Shown here piece by piece: positions 45,118-52,761 of a DNA stretch of 64,000 nt; position 1 is the stretch's first letter; every line of letters begins with the position of its first letter. Below the pieces are notes generated by a model. The model saw nothing but the letters and a program-made list of their open reading frames with translations. It was not told the DNA's origin and made no database searches. Made by a program: the position numbers and the translations under genes. Source of the stretch: Nocardioides euryhalodurans (GTDB lineage: Bacteria > Actinomycetota > Actinomycetes > Propionibacteriales > Nocardioidaceae); contig NZ_CP038267.1 in assembly GCF_004564375.1 (NCBI RefSeq), forward strand, positions 2,916,501 to 2,980,500. The letters run 5' to 3'.

Positions 45118-46320
45118 TCACCTCGAGCACGGGTCGGCCAGCACCGTGGCCAGGACCATCTCGGCGGCCCCGTGGAGCTGTGCCGAGGTCCCGAGGTCGC
45201 TCGGGACCACCGAGACCAGCTCGGACACCTCGGCGAGCGACCTGGCGCGGACGGCGCTGAGCATCGGCTCCTCCACGCACGGGAACAGCGGCTGGAAGAT
45301 GCCGCCCAGGACGACGACCTCCGGGTTGAGCAGGTTGACCAGGTTGCCCACCCCGACCCCCAGCCAGTGGCCGATCTCGGCCACCGCTGCCGCAGCGGAC
45401 TCGTCGCCGGCCGTCACCTTCTCCACCACGGCGTCGACGGCGGCGACGCCTCTCGCGCCGCGCACACCAGCCGCCCGGAGCAGCGCCGCCTCTCCCGCCT
45501 CGGTCTCCCAGCAGCCGAAGGCCCCGCACGTGCACTGGCGACCCTTCGGGTTGACCAGCATGTGTCCTGCCTCCCCGGCGTAACCGGCCGCGCCCAGCAT
45601 GGGTCGGCCCTCGATGACCAGGCCCGCTCCGATGCCGACCTCCCCGGAGACGAACACCAGGTGCTCGTACCCGCGCCCGGCCCCGCGGCGATGCTCACCC
45701 AAGGCACCCAGGTCCGCCTCGTTGCCCACGTGGACCCGCTCGGTCGGGACCCCGAGTGCGTCGGCGAGCATGCTGCCCAGCCCGACGCCCTTCCACCCGA
45801 GGTTGGGCGCGAGGTGGACGAAGCCGTCCACCCTGCGTGTCAGCCCGGGGACAGCAACGCCCACTCCCGTCACCCGGGGGTCGGCCGGGGCGACGCCGAG
45901 CGATGCGGCCAGCTCGGCCACCAGACGCACGGTCTCCTGCGGTGACGAACCTCGGGGGAGCTCGACCCGCACCTGGTCGTGGACGTGGCCCCCCAGGCCG
46001 ATCGCCGCCGCCGCCGCCGAGTCGACGCCGAGCTCGACGGCCAGGGCCACGGCAGCGGAAGGGCGTACGTGCACCACGGGCGAGGGGCGTCCGGGGCCCG
46101 AGCTGGGGGAGAGCCCGTCCTCGACGACCAGACCACGTTCCGCGAGCTCCTGGACGAGGTCGGCGACCGTCGAACGGTTCAGTCCCGTCACCGATCCCAG
46201 CTGGGAACGTGACGCCGCACCGTCGAGGTGGAGGCACTCCAGGAGCGCCCCCAGGTTGTGGCGTCGGACCACGGACGCGCGGGTGCCCGCGCGCGGTGAC
46301 CGCGGTGCTCGTACGTCCAT
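45118..46320 (-). CDS. ROK-family transcriptional regulator
   Basis: A 400-residue NagC/XylR-type regulator. The N-terminal winged helix (residues about 12-75) includes VVRRHNLGALLECLHLDGAA and GLNRSTVADLVQELAERGLV. The ROK sugar-kinase-like domain has HVGNEADLGALGEHRRGAGR, the GEVGIGAG loop, and the zinc motif GRQCTCGAFGCWETEAG. It likely senses a sugar or sugar phosphate. ATG 46320 gives a normal start; ATG 46329 and 46377 are in frame. It is divergent from the ThuA-like secreted protein, with a sharp palindrome between. Confidence 0.87.
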   Translation of the reverse strand: MDVRAPRSPRAGTRASVVRRHNLGALLECLHLDGAASRSQLGSVTGLNRSTVADLVQELAERGLVVEDGLSPSSGPGRPSPVVHVRPSAAVALAVELGVDSAAAAAIGLGGHVHDQVRVELPRGSSPQETVRLVAELAASLGVAPADPRVTGVGVAVPGLTRRVDGFVHLAPNLGWKGVGLGSMLADALGVPTERVHVGNEADLGALGEHRRGAGRGYEHLVFVSGEVGIGAGLVIEGRPMLGAAGYAGEAGHMLVNPKGRQCTCGAFGCWETEAGEAALLRAAGVRGARGVAAVDAVVEKVTAGDESAAAAVAEIGHWLGVGVGNLVNLLNPEVVVLGGIFQPLFPCVEEPMLSAVRARSLAEVSELVSVVPSDLGTSAQLHGAAEMVLATVLADPCSR

Positions 46321-46441
46321 GGCCCCCATCCTGCCGTCATCGGCGCGAGGTCGCCGAGGTGCTGCGGAGGTGGTCATCGCTCCGCCGGGCCAGACCGCCG
46401 TTGACACGGTGTGACCTGGGTCATACCGTGCACCGTACCCG

Positions 46442-46464
46442 ATTTGTTGGGAACTCCAACAAAT
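46442..46464. promoter_or_regulatory. Palindromic operator between ROK regulator and ThuA-like gene
   Basis: ATTTGTTGG at 46442-46450 and CCAACAAAT at 46456-46464 form perfect 9-bp arms around GAACT. The AT-rich dyad stands out in a 70 percent GC surrounding. It lies 52 bases upstream of the ThuA start and 122 from the ROK start, a usual distance for control of the secreted gene by the ROK protein. Confidence 0.78.
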
Positions 46465-46516
46465 TCGGTCGCTCGGGCGGTGCGCTCACCGTCCCCCACC
46501 CCCAGGAGGAACTCTG

Positions 46517-47623
46517 ATGAGGCATCCAACACGTCGACACACTGCCCTCGGCGCCCTGGTGGGCGCTGTCGCGCTCGCAGGATCCGTGGTCGCGCCCAGC
46601 CAGGCCGCCCCGGAGCCCGACGGCGGCGCAGCCGCCCCCTACAAGGTGCTCGTAGTCGGCAAGACCCTCGGCTTCCGGCACTCGCACATCGACGACACCA
46701 CCAACGCGGTGATCGCGCTGGGGCAGGAGCACGGCTTCACGGTCGACGTGTGGGACTCCCGCCAGCCCGCACTCACCCTGCCCAGCACGCCGTTCACGAG
46801 CGCCGACAGCCTCGGCCAGTACGCCACGATCATCTTCGCCTCGAACGTCGACGGCACGAACGACCAGAACCCTGCGCGTCCCCGGACCCTGGACGACGCC
46901 GAGCTGGCCGCCTTCCAGGGCTACATCCGCAACGGCGGCGGCTTCGTCGGCATGCACGCGGCCACGGACGCCATGCACGCCGTCCCGTGGTACGGCCAGC
47001 TCACCGGCGGTGGCGCGCGGTTCCGCAACCACCCCGCCCAGCAGACGGCCACGATGCGGGTCGAGAGCCCGACCCACCCCTCCACCGAGATGCTGCCGAA
47101 GGAGTGGATCCGCTTCGACGAGTGGTACAACTTCACGGCCAACCCGCGCGACGACGTCCACGTCCTGCTGACCCTCGACGAGTCCACCTACAACGGCGGC
47201 TCCATGGGGGCGGACCACCCGATCGCCTGGTGCCACAACTTCGAGGGCGGACGCTCCTGGTACGAAGGTGCCGGGCACGTCGACGCGGCGTACTCCGACC
47301 CCACCTTCCTCGCCCATCTGCTCGGCGGCATCGAGTGGACCGCCGGCGTGACCGAGGGTGGCGGTGACTGCGTGACCTTCAAGGAGGTCAACGGCATCAA
47401 CGAGGCCGCCGGCGCGGGGGCTGGGGTCCGCGGGGAGAAGCTGAGCGGCGACGTCGCGGCCTACCTCGCCGAGGCGGAGTCCGAGCACGAAGCGGGTCTC
47501 CACGCCGAGGCCGCCCACACGCTGAAGCAGGCCAAGGGCAAGGCGCACGGCCTGCAGGACAGCACCCTGGTCGCCAAGATCGCTGACCTCGTCGAGTGGC
47601 AGGAAGGCCTCGTGGGCTTCTGA
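46517..47623 (+). CDS. Secreted ThuA-domain protein
   Basis: A 368-residue exported protein. The signal peptide runs to about residue 31 (GALVGAVALAGSVVAPSQAA). The ThuA/GATase-like domain covers about residues 42-275: YKVLVVGKTLGFRHSHIDDT, FASNVDG, GYIRNGGGFVGMHAATDAMH, WYGQLTGGGARFRNHP, and PIAWCHNFEGGRSWY. ThuA-like domains are linked to sugar (trehalose, glucose oligomer) use in other bacteria. The last about 80 residues form a helical tail (YLAEAESEHEAGLHAEAAHT) that may bind other wall proteins. AGGAGGA precedes the ATG. It is probably controlled by the divergent ROK regulator. Confidence 0.85.
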   Translation: MRHPTRRHTALGALVGAVALAGSVVAPSQAAPEPDGGAAAPYKVLVVGKTLGFRHSHIDDTTNAVIALGQEHGFTVDVWDSRQPALTLPSTPFTSADSLGQYATIIFASNVDGTNDQNPARPRTLDDAELAAFQGYIRNGGGFVGMHAATDAMHAVPWYGQLTGGGARFRNHPAQQTATMRVESPTHPSTEMLPKEWIRFDEWYNFTANPRDDVHVLLTLDESTYNGGSMGADHPIAWCHNFEGGRSWYEGAGHVDAAYSDPTFLAHLLGGIEWTAGVTEGGGDCVTFKEVNGINEAAGAGAGVRGEKLSGDVAAYLAEAESEHEAGLHAEAAHTLKQAKGKAHGLQDSTLVAKIADLVEWQEGLVGF

Positions 47624-47744
47624 CCGATCACCGGTCGACCTTGGTCGCGGTGGTGAGTGAATCGTCGGCCCGGCCGTGACCGGACACCCCTCCGGGGGAC
47701 GTCCGGATCGTGGTCGGGCCGACGTCGGCGATGCTCGATCTCGG

Positions 47745-47791
47745 TAGGCCCTGTGGGACTCGAACCCACAACCAACGGATTAAAAGTCCAT
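47745..47791 (-). pseudogene. 3' part of tRNA-Lys (TTT), likely attachment-site remnant
   Basis: On the minus strand, positions 47791 to 47745 form the anticodon arm (ATGGA-CTTTTAA-TCCGT), a variable loop, a perfect T arm (GTGGGTTCGAGTCCCAC) and the acceptor 3' strand AGGGCCT plus discriminator A. Upstream of the anticodon stem there is no D arm and no AGGCCCT 5' acceptor strand. Integrative elements typically recombine at tRNA 3' ends and leave such fragments, and a mobile island begins exactly here. No second copy was found in the window, so the intact gene must lie elsewhere or have been lost. Confidence 0.7.
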
Positions 47792-48264
47792 GCCACGCCA
47801 TCCGGCCCCATAGTGCGGCGTTCTGTTGGAGCGCGAATCGTTGCTCCGGTGGCGAGTTCGGCCCTGGGCGGTTGTGGCGCGTCCTGACTGGTGGAGTAGC
47901 ACAGTGTTAGCAGCGGTGGCGGTCCGTCTGACCTGGTTGGACAGTCAGCTTTGAGTGGGCGGATGCCTTCGCGGAGGTTTGACACACCTTCGTGGGGAGC
48001 CACCATCGTCGCGAGCTAGTTGTCTGTCGACACCTTCTCGCGTCGGAATCTCGTCGCGCTGCGGCCCAGGCCACACGCGGCGGTCTGAGGCAGCTTTCGC
48101 GTACTCGTGGCGGGACTCGTATCGCAGGACCCAGTTGCCTGTCTCGTCGGCGGGCGTCACCGTCGGCTGGTTCGGGCGATTTTCTCGCGGCCGCCGCAAG
48201 CGGCCTCCGCTCGCCTAGCGCTGTCCAGCCGGTTGACCAGGAGTGCTGGCCCGAGGACTCTGGG
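47792..48264. other. About 470-bp stretch without a supported gene at the island start
   Basis: All frames here are broken or have poor codon bias. GC content drops compared with the left flank. A TTGACA-like sequence occurs near 47977 (GTTTGACACACC). I see no RNA gene and no convincing protein motif; it may be decayed island DNA. Confidence 0.5.
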
Positions 48265-48876
48265 ATGAACTCGACAACGCAGTACGCCCCGTCGAAAGCG
48301 ACTCCTCTCATGGCCCAGCCCGCTTCGTGGATTCCCATAGCCATCAGCGCCGGTGCGCTGGCCGTCTCGGTCGCTGTGGCAGTTCGGACCGAGATGCGCA
48401 ATCGAAGAGTGGAGAGGAAGGCAGAGGAACTCGAACAAAAGCAACAGCTCACCGACGTGCGACAGACACTTGAACGCCTGATCAACAGATGGCGAAGCAG
48501 CCACCTGAACGAGCCCTATGTCGTGACGGACGAGAATTGGCGTGCGCTATTGGACAGTGTGAAGTCGTGGCGAGATGACCTGCAGGAAGCTGAGACGAAC
48601 GCGATCGCCTATACCGAGACGGATAAGGAGACGAAGACTCGAGCGTTCTGGTTGCTGGCCGGGGCGGTTGAGGCGGCCAAAACGTTCGAGTGGGCCGTCC
48701 AGCCCATCGTTGAACAGTGGGAGTCGCACTCGAAGGATGCCGACCCGTACGAGGAGAAGCTGAAGGTTGAAGCCGCAATCCGTCAATTGCAGGCGGTGTT
48801 CCGCGACTCATTCGAGGCGCTAGACGAAATCCGCGGCGAAAACCTGATCAGACCCGCGAAGCTGGAGCAGATGTAG
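48265..48876 (+). CDS. Hypothetical protein with one N-terminal membrane helix and helical cytosolic domain
   Basis: A 203-residue protein. After a short polar N-terminus a single membrane helix spans about residues 20-40 (SWIPIAISAGALAVSVAVAV), followed by a charged, coiled-coil-like region (TEMRNRRVERKAEELEQKQQ) and a helical domain to the end. No family is recognised. Membrane-anchored, coiled-coil proteins of this shape are frequent in accessory islands. ATG 48265 was chosen; ATG 48310 would still include the helix. Codon use is less GC-rich than in flanking core genes. Confidence 0.6.
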   Translation: MNSTTQYAPSKATPLMAQPASWIPIAISAGALAVSVAVAVRTEMRNRRVERKAEELEQKQQLTDVRQTLERLINRWRSSHLNEPYVVTDENWRALLDSVKSWRDDLQEAETNAIAYTETDKETKTRAFWLLAGAVEAAKTFEWAVQPIVEQWESHSKDADPYEEKLKVEAAIRQLQAVFRDSFEALDEIRGENLIRPAKLEQM

Positions 48877-49078
48877 GCGCTCTTTCCTGCGGCGCCGCGA
48901 CCTCGTCGCTGCCATCGTTCGGGCCACGTACTTCGCGCAGCCTCATCTATTCGGCCCACCGTGGAGGGTGCCGCGCTGCCTCTTGGGGCGCCTTAAGGCG
49001 GCGATATGACGCGCACCTGTTGCAGGAAGATACCCGGGTCCGAGGCGTGCCGACTCCTACTCCTGATAGACCTGCCCC

Positions 49079-50011
49079 ATGACGATGGCGAAACTCATGT
49101 TCGGCAAACTGAGCGAGGCGTGGAAAGGGGAAGCGACCGACTTCACGCCGTTGCTGGCCGACCAACTGGACAATCTCGGTGACGCTCTCGGGATCGATCT
49201 GGCAGCTGTCGGCAAGTCCGAAGTGCTCACGACAGGCGGCCGACGCATCGACATCGTGGCCCAGGGTGAGGATGGTTCCGAGTTCGTCATCGAGAACCAG
49301 TACGGGAGGGCTGATCACGATCATCTGACGCGTGGGTTGGCATATGCGGTGGCCCGTCACGCTCGCGGCCTCGTTGTGGTGGCAGAAGAACACAGAGACG
49401 AGTTCAAGGCTGTCGCTCAGTACCTCAACGACATGGCTGAACTCGACCAGGACCGTGGTATCTCCGTGTGGCTCGTCGAAGCCAAGGCGGTCCGGATTGG
49501 CGAAAGCCCATGGGCGCCGCTGTTCACGGCAGTGGTCGAGCCCAACGCATTCACCGCCAATGTCGAGCAAGCGAAGATGGCCGAGAAGCCCGGATCGCTG
49601 GAAGAGTTCTACGGCCAGTTCGCCGTGCCCGATGCGCGTGCCGCCGCGGAGGCGGTGATGACCGCCTGGCTTGGCGCCGGATATCGGCGGCGGATCGAGT
49701 CGAATCACGTCGTGCTCGAGGCCGCTGGCCCGGCGACGAGCGGCATCCGGACCGTCATCGCGATCTTCAACGACGGCCGCATCTTCGTCCCTTTCAGTTC
49801 GTACGCCGGAGTGAACAGTGGCATCGAGATCCCTGCTCTGGTCACTCCCGCCTTCCGCGAGGACGCCGACTCGCTCTTTGCCTTCAACGGCACGGAGAAG
49901 CAAGCTCGCACTCAGCCGGGGTGGCTCTCGAGTGACCGAGTGGAGCCTCTCCTAGCATTCTGCTTTGGCGTCGCGAACGCCTACAAGGAAGCGCTCTCCT
50001 CCTCGGTGTGA
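49079..50011 (+). CDS. Predicted PD-(D/E)XK nuclease-like protein (DUF4268-like)
   Basis: A 310-residue cytosolic protein. The N-terminal 120 residues show a restriction-endonuclease-like core: TGGRRIDIVAQGEDG with Asp58, then FVIENQYGRADHDHLTRGLA with Glu72-x-Gln74, the E-x-Q variant seen in several nuclease-like families. The last about 120 residues form a separate domain (SGIRTVIAIFNDGRIFVPFS, IPALVTPAFREDADSLFAFN), resembling the DUF4268-like C-terminal part. It may cut DNA as a solitary defence enzyme, but no methyltransferase is adjacent. Family assignment is from memory. Confidence 0.6.
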   Translation: MTMAKLMFGKLSEAWKGEATDFTPLLADQLDNLGDALGIDLAAVGKSEVLTTGGRRIDIVAQGEDGSEFVIENQYGRADHDHLTRGLAYAVARHARGLVVVAEEHRDEFKAVAQYLNDMAELDQDRGISVWLVEAKAVRIGESPWAPLFTAVVEPNAFTANVEQAKMAEKPGSLEEFYGQFAVPDARAAAEAVMTAWLGAGYRRRIESNHVVLEAAGPATSGIRTVIAIFNDGRIFVPFSSYAGVNSGIEIPALVTPAFREDADSLFAFNGTEKQARTQPGWLSSDRVEPLLAFCFGVANAYKEALSSSV

Positions 50012-50301
50012 ACCTCGGTCGGTAATGCGCCGACAAGGCGGCGGTTTGACGCACTTCAACGCGCCAAGGCGGCTGAGGGACAGCGCGAGTGCAAGGCACC
50101 TAAGAACACTCGGGCCGTTGGCGCTCGCGCTGCCTGACCCAGCGCCTATGACCCAGTACAACTACGCGGACTTCCGGGAAGCCGTCGGCTGCGTGCGCGG
50201 ACGCTCGCGTTCACGCACTCAGTGGGAGCGCGGTCGGCTGACTGACACAATGTCATGGGCGGGCGGAAAAGCACGGCTATCGACGAAGGGGCGCGGCAAA
50301 C

Positions 50302-50958
50302 TTGGGCACCACGATCGACTGGGGCACCATCCCCGACTGGGTGGCGGCCGTGGGTACCGTGCTGGCCGTGACCTTCAGTGCTGCGATTGCCTTCAAGGAG
50401 ATGCGCACCCGCAAAGTGGCTGAAGACAAGTTGCACGCGCAAAGTCTCCGGTCCATGCGCTCCGACGGCGAGGCCTTCGTTGCATGGCTTGAGGTAGTTC
50501 CGAGCGGGTCGGACACTGAACCGCCGAAGGTGCTGATGCATATGACGAACACCGGTGAGCGGCCCGTGTACGACATCACAGCCCAACCGATCAGCTTGAT
50601 GACTCGACACACGGGCCAGAAAATCATCGCCTTGGTGGTTGGTCCGGCTGCGGATCTGGTCGAGGACATCACGAACGACCTGAAGGTCCTCGCCAACTGG
50701 AACGACATTGATCCCGAATCGCTGAAGAGCCCACAAGGTCTGTTCGGCGTTCGCTCGACGTACAGGGATAGCGCAGGTCGATGCTGGGAGCGGAGTGTCG
50801 CCGGACTGGTTTTCGAGGTGCCTGCTGAGAACACGCAGGCAGGGTTCTGGCGCGAGAAGGATAAGGCGGATTTCTCACACGTTCCATGGAGTCGCCCTTC
50901 GGGTTGGAAGCCAACGGTCCCCGACCCAGATGGATCGGCAACGTCGAGGCCGGGGTGA
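50302..50958 (+). CDS. Hypothetical protein with N-terminal membrane helix
   Basis: A 218-residue protein starting at TTG 50302. The helix WVAAVGTVLAVTFSAAIAF (residues about 12-30) is followed by a basic segment (KEMRTRKVAEDKLHAQSLRS) and a beta-rich domain (PKVLMHMTNTGERPVYDITA). The N-terminal layout (WxxVGTVLAVxxSxxIAF) is common among small island-encoded proteins of actinobacteria. No function is known. No ribosome site is convincing for the TTG, so the start is uncertain. Confidence 0.55.
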   Translation: MGTTIDWGTIPDWVAAVGTVLAVTFSAAIAFKEMRTRKVAEDKLHAQSLRSMRSDGEAFVAWLEVVPSGSDTEPPKVLMHMTNTGERPVYDITAQPISLMTRHTGQKIIALVVGPAADLVEDITNDLKVLANWNDIDPESLKSPQGLFGVRSTYRDSAGRCWERSVAGLVFEVPAENTQAGFWREKDKADFSHVPWSRPSGWKPTVPDPDGSATSRPG

Positions 50959-51048
50959 CGTTCGTGTCTGTCTGTCTGGTCGCTCGTGCGTCGCCATCGA
51001 TCTGTGCCCAGACTTAGAGGCCGACGACGTAGACGGCAAGAACTGGAC

Positions 51049-51186
51049 GGCGTGACGGTCGAGGTTCCTGCGGGGACGGTCGAAATGCTAGGTGGTTCGT
51101 GGGTCGGCGTGCCTGGCGAGAATCTGGGCATCACGTAGCGGGACGCCGGCATTTGCGTGAGCGTGGTGAAGTAGCTGGCGCAAGCG
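51049..51186 (-). pseudogene. Remnant of a tyrosine recombinase C-terminus
   Basis: The minus strand reads RLRQLLHHAHANAGVPLRDA from 51186, then QILARHADPRTT, a stop at 51088-51090, then HFDRPRRNLDRHA to 51049. This matches the integrase C-terminal pattern AGVPLRDVQ..ARHADPRTT..YDR..NLDRHA. The codon after PRTT is a stop and the position of the catalytic Tyr reads Phe, so the enzyme was doubly disabled. No N-terminal or catalytic domain is recognisable further upstream. It shows an earlier integration event in the island. Confidence 0.7.
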
Positions 51187-51318
51187 TCCGAAGGCGCCCA
51201 TCTCGACTCCGCTCGTCGGGCTTCGCCCGGCACTGGTTTTCTGAGGACAACTCAGCCTGTGGAGGCTCTGCACATGCAGCAGCGGCGAAGTGTCGGCACT
51301 CTCGTCTAGCCTTCTGGT

Positions 51319-52092
51319 ATGGAGGTGGCCAAGCACAGCGACAGAGTCGTCCTGGCCGACCGCTGGGAGCCCGAAGACATCCTCGAGCACCTGCAAGGCC
51401 AGGTCGTCGCGGCGATGTTGTATGGAAGCCGAGCGCGGGGCGAAGCGCGTTCAGACAGCGACGTCGATGTGCTTCAAGTCGTCGACCATGGACCGCGGTC
51501 CTATTCGGTAGGAAATCTGAACGTGAGTGCCTACACCGTGGACCATCTGCGGCTTCTCGCTGACCGGGGGAGTCTGTTTGTGCGGCACCTCAGGGACGAG
51601 GGCATCACGCTTCAAGACCCCGTCGGCGTCCTGCAGCAGTGTCTGTCGGCGTATCGAACACCAGAGTCCTACACCGCCATGCGCCGTGAGCTCGCGACGG
51701 TGGTGGCGGCCCTGCAGCTCGCGGGGATCGAGGCATACCTTCCATCTGCATGCAAGACAGCTTCATTCGCTGTCCGCTCGCTGCTGTACGCCGCGTGCGC
51801 TGAGAACGGACCCTCTGAGTTCGACGTGCTCAGGGCTTCTGAACGACTCGGTCGACCCCAAATAGGCATTGACCTGCGGGATCCTGAGCCGGGCTTAGAC
51901 AACTTACTCGCTCATGCCGCATGGCTCCTTGAGCAGGCGGCCGTGGTAGTTCCGAGCGACCTGGGGGACTCTTTCGAAGAAGCCGTCATTTGGACCGGTA
52001 TCGCGCATCCAATCTCAGGAGCGCTACTCGAGTCAGTCCTGGCCGACGCAGCATCCATCGACTACACGTCTCTGTCACTCCCAATGTCTTGA
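51319..52092 (+). CDS. Nucleotidyltransferase-fold protein (MNT/KNTase-like), first gene of a three-gene operon
   Basis: A 257-residue protein. The nucleotidyltransferase signature GSRARGEARSDSDVDVL covers residues 36-52, with Gly36-Ser37 and the metal-binding Asp48/Asp50. The C-terminal half is helical (KTASFAVRSLLYAACAENGP), like the substrate-binding helices of kanamycin-type transferases or HEPN-like partners. It could transfer NMP to a small molecule, a tRNA or a protein. The TGA stop shares bases with the TTG start of the downstream phosphatase (TTGA). The chemistry of an NTase plus phosphatase suggests modification and its removal, which is inference. Confidence 0.75.
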   Translation: MEVAKHSDRVVLADRWEPEDILEHLQGQVVAAMLYGSRARGEARSDSDVDVLQVVDHGPRSYSVGNLNVSAYTVDHLRLLADRGSLFVRHLRDEGITLQDPVGVLQQCLSAYRTPESYTAMRRELATVVAALQLAGIEAYLPSACKTASFAVRSLLYAACAENGPSEFDVLRASERLGRPQIGIDLRDPEPGLDNLLAHAAWLLEQAAVVVPSDLGDSFEEAVIWTGIAHPISGALLESVLADAASIDYTSLSLPMS

Positions 52093-52754
52093 GGCCGACA
52101 GACACGCTCGCCGTGGTTGGCGACATTCACGGGGAATCTCGCCGACTTCGTCGCGCCCTGGATCGGTTGGCGAACACCACACTCTCGATTGTGTTCGTTG
52201 GTGACTACGTAAACAGGGGACCCGACAGCCGCGGCGTGCTTGATCAACTGTTCTTGGCCAAGCGACGTCTCGGCGAACGCGTCACCCTGCTACGGGGAAA
52301 CCACGATCAGGCGCTGATCGACTTTCTGGATGGGGGCGACCCACAAGTGTTGGTCGCCCACGGTGGCGTCCCCACTGCTCGTTCGTACCTGGACCGTCGG
52401 CGAGGTGGCTTTGACGAGTTCCGCGATTCCGTTCCGCAGGAGCACTTAGCCCTCCTCAACTCCACTGAGGACTCGTTCGAGACAGATTCTGTTCTGGTGA
52501 GCCACGCCGGCTTCAATCCGTCTGACCCTTCATCACGTTCGGCCGCTGACATGCGCGGGGCGGGGTTCCGGGCCATGTTTGACCACGTCGGCACCTGGCC
52601 CAGTCCCTTGACAGTGTGTGGTCACTTCATCCAGCGAGACCAACGGCCCTTCCTGTCGGACAGGCTGATCTGCCTCGACACAGGCTGCGGCAGCGTCGAC
52701 GACGGTCCCCTGACTGCCCTGTATCTACCCAGTCGAGACATCGAGACCTTCTAG
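52089..52754 (+). CDS. PPP-family metallophosphatase (Ser/Thr phosphatase or nucleotide-hydrolase type)
   Basis: A 221-residue protein with the PPP metal-binding motifs: VVGDIHGESRRL (Asp12, His14), FVGDYVNRGPDS (Asp39, Asn42 in place of the usual Asp of GDxxDRG), LLRGNHDQ (residues 68-75), and LVSHAGFNPS and VCGHFIQR for the later histidines. Bacterial members remove phosphate from proteins or hydrolyse Ap4A-like nucleotides. The TTG start at 52089 overlaps the upstream stop, and the next gene begins 7 bases after its stop, so it is the middle gene of a tight operon. Confidence 0.8.
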   Translation: MRPTDTLAVVGDIHGESRRLRRALDRLANTTLSIVFVGDYVNRGPDSRGVLDQLFLAKRRLGERVTLLRGNHDQALIDFLDGGDPQVLVAHGGVPTARSYLDRRRGGFDEFRDSVPQEHLALLNSTEDSFETDSVLVSHAGFNPSDPSSRSAADMRGAGFRAMFDHVGTWPSPLTVCGHFIQRDQRPFLSDRLICLDTGCGSVDDGPLTALYLPSRDIETF

Positions 52755-52761
52755 GACGCCC

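Noticed and set aside
48995..50056. Similar 22-base sequences (AAGGCGGCG..TGACGC) at 48995 and 50035, suggesting cassette borders
   Set aside because: Only about 17 of 22 bases match and there is no extended symmetry; chance similarity is likely.
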